From: Pseudogulbenkiania ferrooxidans 2002
GTDB taxonomy: Bacteria; Pseudomonadota; Gammaproteobacteria; Burkholderiales; Chromobacteriaceae
NCBI RefSeq assembly: GCF_000174355.1
Contig: NZ_ACIS01000007.1
Location: 186,001-250,000, forward strand
DNA length: 64,000 bases
Direction: 5' to 3'
The notes beneath the pieces were generated by a model, which was given only the letters and a program-made list of their open reading frames with translations, ran no database searches and was not told where the DNA came from. Made by a program: the position numbers and the translations under genes. Position 1 is the first letter of the stretch, and every line of letters starts with the position of its first letter. Positions 30,853-39,249 of this stretch are shown piece after piece.

Positions 30853-31275
30853 ATGAATCCACCCCACTTGACCCGTCTCTGCGCCGTCGTGCTGGCGCTG
30901 ACGCTCGCCGCCTGCGCCACGCCCCAGACGGCGGGCGGCAGGCGTGCCGCCAGTCCGGCCCCGGCGCCCTCCGCCCAGGCCGCCGCCGTGCCGCCGGCAC
31001 CGAGTACCGCCCCCGCGCCGCGCCTTGCCGCGGCGGCCGACTGCATCCAGGGCGGGGCGCAGAAATGGGGTATTCCCGCCAATTACCTGACGCGGCAGAC
31101 CCGCGCCGATGGCGGCATCGTGCTGACCCTGGTCAATCCGTATTCCGGCAAGCGCGGCCTGAGCATCGAGTTGACGCCGGATGGCCGCCACACCGAGGCC
31201 AATCTGGATGAGAACGGCACCGTGGTTTCGGCAAAGTGGCGCGGGCTGGTGAGCCGCTGTACCGACGGCGCCTGA
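30853..31275 (+). CDS. Putative lipoprotein of unknown function
   Basis: 140-residue protein with a lipoprotein signal peptide: hydrophobic stretch LCAVVLALTLAAC with the lipobox LAAC near residue 21. A Pro/Ala-rich linker (ASPAPAPSAQAA) and a folded C-terminal part of about 75 residues with two cysteines (DCIQGG; SRCTDG) follow. CAGGAG precedes the ATG at 30853. No family was recognised for the C-terminal part. It stands alone, divergent from the LysR gene. Confidence 0.75.
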   Translation: MNPPHLTRLCAVVLALTLAACATPQTAGGRRAASPAPAPSAQAAAVPPAPSTAPAPRLAAAADCIQGGAQKWGIPANYLTRQTRADGGIVLTLVNPYSGKRGLSIELTPDGRHTEANLDENGTVVSAKWRGLVSRCTDGA

Positions 31276-31517
31276 CCCGGCCGGGCGCGTTTTCATGACG
31301 TGCAGGCAATGTGCCTGCCTGATCATGTCGTTGTCTTTAACGGTGCCGTTTGCGTGTTGGAAGCCGTGACGGCGCCCGGGGAGTCCGGTAGCATGTCGGC
31401 GCTCGCGGGACGGTCCGCGGCGTTCTGAACAGGGCTTCCCACGGGGGAGCCCTATGGTTTTTCTGCCTGCCGTTCCCCTGTTTTCCGATTCCGCCCCGTT
31501 CTCTTGTTGGCAACACG

Positions 31518-33041
31518 ATGAAGATGAAATGGTTGTATCCGGCTGCCTTGCTACTCTGGTTGGTGCTGTGCGCACTGATCGGGGTGGCGTTCGCCAGCCG
31601 TGCCGTTCATCAGGCCGAAAGCGAATTGGAGCGCGTCACCGGACGGCTCGCCGAGGATATCGCGCAGCGCCTGAACGCCACCGAGGCGCAGCTCGACAGT
31701 TACGCCGGCTTCTCGACCTTTGGCCAGCATCACGGGGAGCTGACCGAGCACAGCCTGCTGCTGCGCCAGTTCAAGCGCCATCGCGCGATTGTGCTGGGGC
31801 TGCGCGTGCGGCGCGTGAACGAGGACGAACGCGCCGCCTTCGAGCGCGAGTTGAGCGCCCGCCGCGGGCGCCCCGTCGCCATCCACGGCTACGACCCGGG
31901 ACGCCAGCCGCCGCGCTTCACGCTGGAGGGCGGCGGCTATTACCCGGTGGTATCGATGATGCCGGCCGGCGAGTTGCCGCCACCGTTCTCGCCGGCCTTG
32001 GGCATGGACGTCAGCCGCGTCGATTTTCTCTACGACGCCCTGCGCCAGTCGCAGCGGCGCGAGCTGCCGGCGTTGTCGCGTCCGTTCGCGCTGGGCGACG
32101 GCCGTCTGGGCTACCTGATCATCCGCCCCGCCGACGAGTTCGTGCTGCAGCCGGCGCCGGCGCTGTTGCCCGATCGCCAGTTCGTGGCGCTGGTGCTGCG
32201 CGTCGACGACCTGTTGCCGCGGCCCCTGAATCTCCCCCCCGGGATGCGGGTGCAACTGTGGCATCAGCGCTACGGCCAGCAGGACCCGCAAGGGCGCTTC
32301 CTCGATACCGGCCGCGTGGCGCGGGGGCCATTCGAGACGCTGCTGTTTCCGAGCCTGGAGTTGAGCCGCAGCACCGGAGGTTCGACCCCGAGCCTGATGC
32401 TCAAGGTCAGCTGGCAGCTGGGCTGGGCGCAGATCGGGCTGTTCGAGTGGCTGGTCATGGCGCTGTTGGCGCTGGTGCTGCTGGCGGTGCTGTTGTTCGG
32501 CGTCAACAACCTGCTGCGCTGCCATGTCGACCGGGTCGCGCGTGAGCAGGAGCTGTTCCATCTCGCCAACCACGACGCCCTGACCGGGCTGGCCAACCGC
32601 AACCTGTTCGAGGACCGGTTGCAGCATGCCATCCGCCGGGTACGGCGCAACGGCAAGCGCCTGGCGCTGCTGCTGCTCGACATGGACCGCTTCAAGCCGG
32701 TCAACGATACCTACGGCCACGCTGCCGGCGACCGTGTGCTGCAGCTGATCGCGGCGCGTCTCAACGAGGTGTTGCGCGGCGAGGACACCGTGGCGCGGCT
32801 GGGCGGGGACGAGTTCGTGGTGCTGCTCGAGGACGTCGACGCCGATGCCGACGTGGCGCAGGTGCTCGAACGGCTGCAGCTGGCCCTGCAGGAACCGTAC
32901 GACATCGACGGCGGCACGGTGACACTGGGCGTCAGCATCGGCACCGCGTTTTATCCGCACGATGGCGACTCGATCGAGGAGCTGCTCGCGGTGGCCGACC
33001 GCACCATGTACAGCGCCAAGCAACGGGCGGCAGAGCGTTAG
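31518..33041 (+). CDS. Diguanylate cyclase with CHASE-like periplasmic sensor
   Basis: 507-residue membrane protein that makes cyclic di-GMP. TM1 is residues 5-26 (WLYPAALLLWLVLCALIGVAF), then a CHASE-like sensor of about 270 residues (GFSTFGQHHGELTEH, YDPGRQPPRFTLEGGGYYPV), TM2 near 313-335 (LVMALLALVLLAVLLFGV), and a GGDEF domain with the intact catalytic RLGGDEFVVLL, substrate-binding DRFKPVNDTYGHAAGD and SIGTAFYPHDG. No EAL domain and no I-site RxxD directly before GGDEF: the residues there are EDTVARLGG. Monocistronic. Confidence 0.93.
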   Translation: MKMKWLYPAALLLWLVLCALIGVAFASRAVHQAESELERVTGRLAEDIAQRLNATEAQLDSYAGFSTFGQHHGELTEHSLLLRQFKRHRAIVLGLRVRRVNEDERAAFERELSARRGRPVAIHGYDPGRQPPRFTLEGGGYYPVVSMMPAGELPPPFSPALGMDVSRVDFLYDALRQSQRRELPALSRPFALGDGRLGYLIIRPADEFVLQPAPALLPDRQFVALVLRVDDLLPRPLNLPPGMRVQLWHQRYGQQDPQGRFLDTGRVARGPFETLLFPSLELSRSTGGSTPSLMLKVSWQLGWAQIGLFEWLVMALLALVLLAVLLFGVNNLLRCHVDRVAREQELFHLANHDALTGLANRNLFEDRLQHAIRRVRRNGKRLALLLLDMDRFKPVNDTYGHAAGDRVLQLIAARLNEVLRGEDTVARLGGDEFVVLLEDVDADADVAQVLERLQLALQEPYDIDGGTVTLGVSIGTAFYPHDGDSIEELLAVADRTMYSAKQRAAER

Positions 33042-33282
33042 CGCTGCCAACGAGCGGCGCCGGCGCCCGCTCCCGCAGGCTGACGAGCTCAGGCCGGCTG
33101 CATGCCGCCGGCGCACAGAGCCGGCATGGGTGCCTGAGGATGTCGCTTCGCTGCGCCGCGCGCTCCGCCGCCGTCTGTCGGCGCTCACGATGGGAAGGCG
33201 TAGCCGCCTATATGGAACAGACACTTATCCACAGGCCGGTTTTTGCAGTACAATGCCCGCCAACGATCCGAGGAAAGCCCGC

Positions 33283-33462
33283 ATGTACCAGTCCGAATTC
33301 ACCGATTTCATGACCCAATTTCTCGATAAGAACCCGCAAGTGGACAGCGAGCGCCGCGAGCTGCGCCTGACCTGGTGGGACCGCAAGGTCGATCTCGACG
33401 ACCAGCGCCGCTGGAAAGAGGCGCGCGTGCCGCAGAAGCCCTACGTCTACCAGCCGGAGTGA
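33283..33462 (+). CDS. DUF3460 family protein
   Basis: 59-residue cytoplasmic protein. MYQSEFTDFMTQFLDKNP and the C-terminal KPYVYQPE fit the short DUF3460 family found mainly in betaproteobacteria, where the usual length is about 60. GAGGAAAG precedes the ATG at 33283. It has no known function. It is preceded by a 240-bp gap after the diguanylate cyclase in which no gene was seen, and followed at 69 bp by the O-methyltransferase. Confidence 0.85.
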   Translation: MYQSEFTDFMTQFLDKNPQVDSERRELRLTWWDRKVDLDDQRRWKEARVPQKPYVYQPE

Positions 33463-33531
33463 GCCTGTCCCGGTCGTTCCCCGCTACGCCCGTGTTCACG
33501 GGCGTTTTGCCGTCTAGATGCCGTTCCTGAC

Positions 33532-34197
33532 ATGACCAGCCGCACCGTACCACTCGATACGCCCCTGCACGACTACCTGATGGACATCGGCGTCACCGAA
33601 CACCCGGTGATGGCCGAGCTGCGCGCCTTCACCGCCGGCCATCGCCTGGCCAAGATGCAGATCGCCCCGGAGCAGGGCCAGTTCATGGCCTGGCTGGCGC
33701 AGCTGATCGGCGCGCGGCGCTACCTGGAAATCGGGGTGTTCACCGGCTACAGCGCGCTGGCGGTGGCCTTGGCCATGCCGGAGGACAGTGAGGTGGTGGC
33801 CTGCGACGTCAGCGACACCTTCACCGCCATCGCCCGCGAGTACTGGCAGAAGGCCGGCGTGGCCGGGCGCATCCGGCTGGTGCTGCAGCCGGCGCTGGCG
33901 ACGCTGGAGGCGCTGTTGGCCGAAGGCCGCGCCGGCAGCTTCGACCTGGCCTTCATCGACGCCGACAAGCCGGCCTACCCGGACTACTTCGAGGCGTGCC
34001 TGAAGCTGGTGCGGCCGGGCGGGGTGATCGCCATCGACAACATCTTCCTCAGCGGCCGCGTGGTTTCACCGCGCCCGGAAGACCCGCCCGGGGTGCACAT
34101 CATGCACGCCTTCAACGCCGGCCTGAAGCACGACCCCCGCATCCGGCTCGCGGTACTGCCGGTGGGCGACGGCCTGACGCTGGCCACCCGCTTGTAA
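33532..34197 (+). CDS. Class I SAM-dependent O-methyltransferase (COMT-like)
   Basis: 221-residue enzyme of the methyltransf_3 (catechol/caffeoyl-CoA O-methyltransferase) group. The SAM-binding glycine region is YLEIGVFTGYSALAVALA near residue 64, the acidic metal/substrate motif is FIDADKPAYPDYFEACL near residue 140, and GGVIAIDNIFLSGRV follows. Members need a divalent metal and methylate catechol-type hydroxyls or related small molecules; the bacterial substrate is unknown. It directly precedes tolR in the place where tolQ would normally be expected. A copy of the dispersed 12-mer lies inside at 33914. Confidence 0.9.
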   Translation: MTSRTVPLDTPLHDYLMDIGVTEHPVMAELRAFTAGHRLAKMQIAPEQGQFMAWLAQLIGARRYLEIGVFTGYSALAVALAMPEDSEVVACDVSDTFTAIAREYWQKAGVAGRIRLVLQPALATLEALLAEGRAGSFDLAFIDADKPAYPDYFEACLKLVRPGGVIAIDNIFLSGRVVSPRPEDPPGVHIMHAFNAGLKHDPRIRLAVLPVGDGLTLATRL

Positions 34198-34318
34198 TGC
34201 CGATCGGCTCCCCGGCTGAACTTTCCGCCGTGCGGGCCGGTCTTTACCGTTTCTGTCATCAAACCCCTGCGGCCGCGATGGTATCATCCGGCCTGACGCC
34301 GTTATTCGCTACGCTGCC

Positions 34319-34723
34319 ATGCTCAATCGACGCCCCCGCCGCCAGATGAACCAGATGAACGTCGTGCCTTACATCGACGTGATGCTGGTATTGCTGGTGA
34401 TTTTCATGGTCACCACGCCGCTGTTCACCCCCGGCGTGATCGACGTGCCGAGCGTGTCGCACGCCGCCGCGCTCAACGAGCAGCCGCTGGAGGTGATCGT
34501 CGAGGCCGACAAAACGATGCAGCTCAAGGCCGACGGCAAGGAAACGCCGTTGGCCGGCAAGGACGAGCTGATCGCGCGCTTGCACGAACTCAACGCCACC
34601 GAGCGCCCGGTCGCCATCACCGCCGACCGCGACCTGAAGTACGCCGAGGTGGTGGAGATCGCCGACGACCTGCACAAGGCCGGCATCAAGCGTGTGGCGC
34701 TGACGGTGAAACAGGGCAAATGA
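34319..34723 (+). CDS. tolR: Tol-Pal system protein TolR
   Basis: 134-residue inner-membrane protein of the ExbD/TolR family. Short cytoplasmic N-terminus, single TM near residues 16-38 (VVPYIDVMLVLLVIFMVTT) containing the conserved Asp (YIDVMLVLL) used in proton-driven energy transfer, and a periplasmic domain. The stop overlaps tolA by 4 bp (ATGA), so the two are translationally coupled. The gene has no tolQ immediately upstream, although TolR works only with a TolQ pentamer; TolQ must be encoded elsewhere in the genome. Confidence 0.94.
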   Translation: MLNRRPRRQMNQMNVVPYIDVMLVLLVIFMVTTPLFTPGVIDVPSVSHAAALNEQPLEVIVEADKTMQLKADGKETPLAGKDELIARLHELNATERPVAITADRDLKYAEVVEIADDLHKAGIKRVALTVKQGK

Positions 34724-35682
34724 TCGCCGTGGCCGAACAACGCAATTCACCGTGGCCGGTCGTCCTGTCGCTGCTGCTGCACGCCACGGTGGTGCTGCTG
34801 CTGGTGCTGGGCGGACTGAGCTCGACCGACAAGCCGCAGGACGCCCCGGTCGCCGTCGAACTGTGGAGCAGCGCGCCGCCGCCTCCGCCGCAGGCGCCGA
34901 GCGTGACCGTGCCGCAGCCGGTGGCACGCCCGCAGCCGGAAGTGCCCAAGGCCGCGCCGGCGCCGGTCGAGCCGCCGCGCGCCGAGGTCAACCTCGGCGA
35001 GAAACGCAAGCCGCTGCCGCCGGTGAAGAAGCCGGAACCCAAGCCGGAACCCAAGCCGGAGCCGAAACCCGAACCGAAACCCGAACCGAAACCCGAACCG
35101 AAGCGCGAAGCCAAGCCGGAGGTGGTGAAGCAGGCCAAGCCGCAGCCGGCACCCAAGCCGGTCGAGAAGGCCCCACCGGTGAAAACCGCCAAGGCCGACA
35201 GCGTGCCCGACAAGCATGCCGAGAAGAAGGCGGCGGCGCTGCCGCCGGGCAAGGGCAGCAAGGCGGCGCCGCGCTACAACCCGGAAGCCGACGACCTGCT
35301 GGCCGATCTTGGCAGCAGCAACACCACCAAGAAGGGCAACGCCCGCAGCGACCAGGCCGGCCAGAAAACCGGCGTGGTCGGCGGTTCGGCCAACGGCACG
35401 TCGCTCAACCTAGACGGCTACGCCAGCAAGGTCCAGGCCAAGGTGAAGCCGCTGGTGCAGGTTCCGCCCGAGCTGTCGGGCAACCCCAAGGCGGTGGTGC
35501 AGGTGACGCTGCTGCCGTCGCTGGAAGTCCGCGCGGTGCGCCTGCTGGCGTCGAGCGGCAATACGGCCTACGACGAGGCGGTGCAGCGCGCGATCTGGGA
35601 GGCGAAGGTCTTCCCGTCGCTGCCGGCCGGCGCCAGCTTTACCGATTTCCGCCAGCTCAAGCTGGAATTCCGCCCCCATTGA
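34720..35682 (+). CDS. tolA: Tol-Pal system protein TolA
   Basis: 320-residue periplasm-spanning protein. TM near residues 13-35 (VVLSLLLHATVVLLLVLGG) contains the S-x-x-x-H motif that interacts with TolQ/R. A Pro/Lys/Glu-rich spacer includes six or more KPEP units at nucleotides about 35026-35106, and the C-terminal TonB/TolA-type domain starts near residue 230 (GYASKVQAKVKPLVQVPPEL). The spacer is a Pro-rich type rather than the long helical TolA-II of enterobacteria. Translationally coupled to tolR. Confidence 0.93.
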   Translation: MIAVAEQRNSPWPVVLSLLLHATVVLLLVLGGLSSTDKPQDAPVAVELWSSAPPPPPQAPSVTVPQPVARPQPEVPKAAPAPVEPPRAEVNLGEKRKPLPPVKKPEPKPEPKPEPKPEPKPEPKPEPKREAKPEVVKQAKPQPAPKPVEKAPPVKTAKADSVPDKHAEKKAAALPPGKGSKAAPRYNPEADDLLADLGSSNTTKKGNARSDQAGQKTGVVGGSANGTSLNLDGYASKVQAKVKPLVQVPPELSGNPKAVVQVTLLPSLEVRAVRLLASSGNTAYDEAVQRAIWEAKVFPSLPAGASFTDFRQLKLEFRPH

Positions 35683-35710
35683 GACCCCCATCGCACCACT
35701 GAGGAAGCCG

Positions 35711-36997
35711 ATGCCCATCGTCAAAACGCTGATCCGAGCAATGTTGCTGCTGTGCCTGGCTGCCGCCGGCGCCGCCCGCGCCGACATGACCATCGAGATC
35801 GTCGGCGGCGGCGCCAACCGCCACGCCATCGCCGTGCTGCCGTTCCAGAACGAAACCACGCAGGTGCGCGAGGCGCTGACCCCGATCATCCGCAACGATC
35901 TCTTGCTCACCGGCGCGTTCCGCATGGTCGACCCGGCCAGCGCCGCCAACCCGGCCTTCGAGCCGGCGCAGATCAACTACCCGGCGTGGCGCGGCGCCGG
36001 TGCCCAGTCGCTCGCCATCGGCAAGGTCGAGGCGGCGGGCGGCCAGGTGAAGATCAGCTTCCGCCTGTTCGACGCCGCCCAGCAGAAGCAGCTGACCTCG
36101 GGCGAATTCACCGTGACGCCGGAGCGCTCGCGCGAAGTGGCGCACACCATCGCCGACATGATCTACGAGGCGATCACCGGGCAGAAGGGCATCTTCAACA
36201 CCCGCATCAGCTACGTGCTCAAGTCCGGCCGCGACTACCTGCTGCAGGTGGCCGACATGGACGGCCGCGGCGCCCAGACCATCCTGCGCTCCAAGGAACC
36301 GATCATCTCGCCGGCGTGGAGCCCGGACGGCGGCAAGATCGCCTACGTCTCGTTCGAGGCCAAGAAACCGGTGGTGTGGGTGCAGAACCTCGTCACCGGC
36401 CAGCGCCGCATCGTCGCCAACTTCAAGGGCAGCAACTCCGCGCCGGCGTGGAGTCCGGACGGGCGCCAGCTCGCCGTGGTGCTCACCACCAGCGGCACCT
36501 CGCAGATTTACGTGATCGACGCCAACGGCGGCGGCGCGCGCCGCGTCACGCACAGCAACGCCATCGATACCGAGCCGGCATGGAGCCCGGACGGCAGCCA
36601 GCTCTACTTCGTCTCCGACCGCGCCGGCGGCCCGCAGATCTACGTGCAGCCGGTGGCCGGCGGCAGCGCGCGCCGCCTGAGCTGGGACGGCAGCTACAAC
36701 GTCTCGCCCAAGGTGTCGCCGGACGGCCGCACCCTGAGCTACATCCGCCGCCAGGGCGGCCAGTTCCGCGTGGTGGTGCAGGACCTCGCCAGCGGCGACA
36801 ACCGCGTGCTGTCGAGCGGCGCCTACAACGAGCGGCCGAGCTTCGCCCCGAACAGCCGCATGGTGCTGTTCGCCAGCGACGAGGGGGGCCGGAGCGTGCT
36901 GTACGCCGCCACCCCGGATGGCAGCAGCAAGGTGCGCCTCGCCGTGATCAACGGCGACGTGCAGGACCCGGCGTGGGGGCCGTTCAACCACCCCTGA
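35711..36997 (+). CDS. tolB: Tol-Pal system beta-propeller protein TolB
   Basis: 428-residue periplasmic protein. Signal peptide ILIRAMLLLCLAAAGAARA type at residues 6-24 (mature start near ADMTIEI). The N-terminal domain (residues 25-160) is followed by a six-bladed propeller with the repeated W-S-P-D-G motif (SPAWSPDGGKIAYVS, APAWSPDGRQLAVVL, EPAWSPDGSQLYFVS). TolB binds Pal and TolA/lipoproteins at the outer membrane. It follows tolA by 28 bp. Confidence 0.96.
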   Translation: MPIVKTLIRAMLLLCLAAAGAARADMTIEIVGGGANRHAIAVLPFQNETTQVREALTPIIRNDLLLTGAFRMVDPASAANPAFEPAQINYPAWRGAGAQSLAIGKVEAAGGQVKISFRLFDAAQQKQLTSGEFTVTPERSREVAHTIADMIYEAITGQKGIFNTRISYVLKSGRDYLLQVADMDGRGAQTILRSKEPIISPAWSPDGGKIAYVSFEAKKPVVWVQNLVTGQRRIVANFKGSNSAPAWSPDGRQLAVVLTTSGTSQIYVIDANGGGARRVTHSNAIDTEPAWSPDGSQLYFVSDRAGGPQIYVQPVAGGSARRLSWDGSYNVSPKVSPDGRTLSYIRRQGGQFRVVVQDLASGDNRVLSSGAYNERPSFAPNSRMVLFASDEGGRSVLYAATPDGSSKVRLAVINGDVQDPAWGPFNHP

Positions 36998-37122
36998 GAA
37001 TTTTTCCGGATATCGCGATGACGGGGGGAACCCTGAACGGTTTTCCCTGTCCGCTATCAGTTAGCGGATTGCCTTTTGCGCAGTCGCTTGCCCACTTTGA
37101 CCAATACCTTAGGAGTCATTGC

Positions 37123-37659
37123 ATGAACCTGAAACACCTGCTGATCGGTACCGCCACCGTCGCCCTGCTGGCCGCCTGCTCCAGCACCAAGCCTCTGGAG
37201 ACTGCCGCCCCGACCGTGAACGGCAGCGCCGGCGCCGGTCAGAGCGCCACCCTGCCGGCCGACACCGGTGCCGCCGGCCAGGGCTCCGTGGCTGTCGACC
37301 CGCTGAAGGATCCGAACAGCCCGCTGTCCAAGCGCAGCGTGTACTTCGACTTCGACTCCTCCGCCGTCAAGCAGAGTGAACAGCAGACCGTGGCCAACCA
37401 CGCCGAGTACCTGAAGTCGCACCCGACCCGCAAGGTGGTGATCCAGGGCAACACCGACGCGCGCGGCAGCCGCGAGTACAACCTGGGCCTGGGCCAGCGT
37501 CGTGCCGAGAGCGTGAAGAACGCCATGCAGGTTATCGGCGTCAAGGAAAACCAGCTGGAAGCGGTCAGCTTCGGCAAGGAAAAACCGAAGGCGACCGGCA
37601 ACACCGAGGCCGATTACGCGCAGAACCGTCGCGCCGACATCGCCTACGACGGCGAGTAA
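37123..37659 (+). CDS. pal: Peptidoglycan-associated lipoprotein Pal
   Basis: 178-residue outer-membrane lipoprotein. Lipobox LLAAC at residues 15-19. A linker of about 45 residues leads to an OmpA-like domain with VYFDFDSSAVKQSEQ, the peptidoglycan-binding core GNTDARGSREYNLGLGQRRA (Asp and Arg contact meso-diaminopimelate) and KEKPKATGNTEADYAQNRR. TAGGAG precedes the ATG at 37123. It links the outer membrane to the wall during division and partners with TolB. Confidence 0.96.
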   Translation: MNLKHLLIGTATVALLAACSSTKPLETAAPTVNGSAGAGQSATLPADTGAAGQGSVAVDPLKDPNSPLSKRSVYFDFDSSAVKQSEQQTVANHAEYLKSHPTRKVVIQGNTDARGSREYNLGLGQRRAESVKNAMQVIGVKENQLEAVSFGKEKPKATGNTEADYAQNRRADIAYDGE

Positions 37660-37825
37660 CCGCCTATATTCAGCTGGCGGGCGAGCCTTGGCGTCCTGAG
37701 TGTCGCCGCGGCGCGCAACAGGCGATGGCCTGGCCGTCATACTGGAATGGGTGCCACGTTGCTCCCCCCGGGCCGTTCCGGATGACGTATCCTGAGCGGC
37801 CCGATTGCCTTCAAGGAACACGATC

Positions 37826-38602
37826 ATGAAACGGCTTGCCCTCGGTGCGCTGTTGCTGACCCTGCTGGCTGGCTGCGCCACCACCACCGAGCTGGACGAC
37901 ACCCGCAGCCGCCTGGAAGATACCCGGCGCCAGCTCGACCAGATCAATCGCCAGGCCAACACCCGCCTGACCGACGTCGAAACCAAGCTGTCCAACGACA
38001 AGCTGCTGGCGATGATCAGCGAGCTGGAAAGCCTCAAGGCCGAGCAGGCGCGCCTGCGCGGCGAGCTGGAAGTGCAGGGCTACAACCTGCAGAACACGCA
38101 GAAGCGCCAGAACGATCTCTACGCCGACCTGGACGCCCGCCTCGCCAAGCTGGAAGGCGGCACCCCGGCCTCGTCGGCTCCGTCGGGCTCTACCGACAGC
38201 AGCGCGCCGAGCTCGGCGGCGCCAGCGGCGACACCCGCCAGCGCCGACTACGACAAGGCCATCGCCCTGCTGCGTAACCGCGATTTCCCGCACGCCACCG
38301 AGGCCTTGAAGCGCTTCATCGACCAGAACCCCGGCGCGGTGGAGGCGGTCGACGCCATGTACTGGCTCGGCGTAGCGCACGCCGCGCAGCGCCAGTACGA
38401 TGCCGCCATCGACATCCATCGCCGTTTCGTCGAGCGCAATCCGAATCATCCCAAGGCCCCCGACGCCTTGCGCAACATCGCCAACTGCCAGCGCGACCTG
38501 GGCCAGGTCGACGTGGCCAAGGCGACCCTGCACCGCCTGATCAAGCTTTATCCGAAGAGCGCCGCGGCGGTGAAGGCCAAGGAGCAACTTAAGCAGATGT
38601 GA
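37826..38602 (+). CDS. cpoB: CpoB/YbgF-type TPR protein of the Tol-Pal cluster
   Basis: 258-residue protein that coordinates peptidoglycan synthesis with Tol-Pal activity. It carries a lipobox, LLAGC, near residue 18 in MKRLALGALLLTLLAGCATT, so it is predicted as a lipoprotein, whereas E. coli CpoB is a soluble periplasmic protein. A coiled coil at residues 24-105 (RSRLEDTRRQLDQINRQ) mediates trimerisation in the family; a Ser/Ala/Pro linker and TPR repeats (residues 140-258, AMYWLGVAHAAQRQYDAAID) follow. The ATG at 37826 is preceded by CAAGGAA. The gene follows pal by 166 bp. Confidence 0.92.
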   Translation: MKRLALGALLLTLLAGCATTTELDDTRSRLEDTRRQLDQINRQANTRLTDVETKLSNDKLLAMISELESLKAEQARLRGELEVQGYNLQNTQKRQNDLYADLDARLAKLEGGTPASSAPSGSTDSSAPSSAAPAATPASADYDKAIALLRNRDFPHATEALKRFIDQNPGAVEAVDAMYWLGVAHAAQRQYDAAIDIHRRFVERNPNHPKAPDALRNIANCQRDLGQVDVAKATLHRLIKLYPKSAAAVKAKEQLKQM

Positions 38603-38629
38603 GGCCAGGGCGAGTCAATCCGCATTTTC

Positions 38630-38650
38630 AGGGGCTGCGGCCCCTTTTTC
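38630..38650 (+). terminator. Terminator of the tol-pal cluster
   Basis: AGGGGC (38630-38635) and GCCCCT (38640-38645) flank a TGCG tetraloop, followed by a T-run. It sits about 28 bp after cpoB. Confidence 0.85.
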
Positions 38651-38760
38651 TCGCCCGCACTCAAAACCGGGGTTTCTGACGAAAACGAGAAAACGGTTCC
38701 GGCCTGACGCGGCATTCGGGTAAAATCCCGTTTTTTCCATACCTTACAGGCTCTTCCGCC

Positions 38761-39249
38761 ATGATCGAAGTCGGTATCGTGATGGGTAGCAACAGCGACT
38801 GGGACGTCATGCAGAACGCCGCCCGCGTTCTCAAGGACTTTGGCGTCGCGTTCGAAACCCGCGTCGTCTCCGCCCACCGCACTCCTGACCTGCTGTTCGA
38901 CTACGCCGCCAGCGCCGAAGCGCGCGGGCTCAAGGCGATCATCGCCGGCGCCGGCGGCGCCGCCCACCTGCCGGGCATGCTGGCCGCCAAGACCCACGTC
39001 CCGGTGCTGGGCGTGCCGGTGCCGTCCAAGTACCTGCGCGGCGAGGATTCGCTGCTGTCCATCGTGCAGATGCCCAAGGGCATCCCGGTGGCCACTTTCG
39101 CCATCGGCGAAGCCGGGGCCGCCAACGCCGCGCTGTTCGCGGTGGCGATGCTGGCCAATGCCGTGCCGGAACTGGCCGCGAAGCTGAAGGCCTTCCGCAA
39201 GAAGCAGGAAGACACCGTGCTGGCGATGACGCTGCCGGAGGTCGAATAA
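38761..39249 (+). CDS. purE: N5-carboxyaminoimidazole ribonucleotide mutase
   Basis: 162-residue class I PurE, which converts N5-CAIR to CAIR in purine synthesis. The active site is visible: GSNSDWD (residues 9-15), VVSAHRTPD (39-47, catalytic His), [11 protein letters not shown] and the [17 protein letters not shown] loop. Its stop codon overlaps the purK start by one base (TAATG), so the two are translationally coupled. Only the class I form needs PurK, which agrees with the next gene. Confidence 0.97.
   Translation: MIEVGIVMGSNSDWDVMQNAARVLKDFGVAFETRVVSAHRTPDLLFDYAASAEARGLKAIIAGAGGAAHLPGMLAAKTHVPVLGVPVPSKYLRGEDSLLSIVQMPKGIPVATFAIGEAGAANAALFAVAMLANAVPELAAKLKAFRKKQEDTVLAMTLPEVE

Noticed and set aside
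29427-31082. Upstream in-frame extension of aspA to 1019 codons
   Set aside because: The extension is Arg/Pro-rich, overlaps the LysR gene and the lipoprotein gene, and aspA alignment begins at 29426.
35026-35106. Possible CRISPR-like array
   Set aside because: The tandem units are 12-bp KPEP codon repeats inside tolA with no spacers. No CRISPR array or cas gene was seen anywhere in the window.
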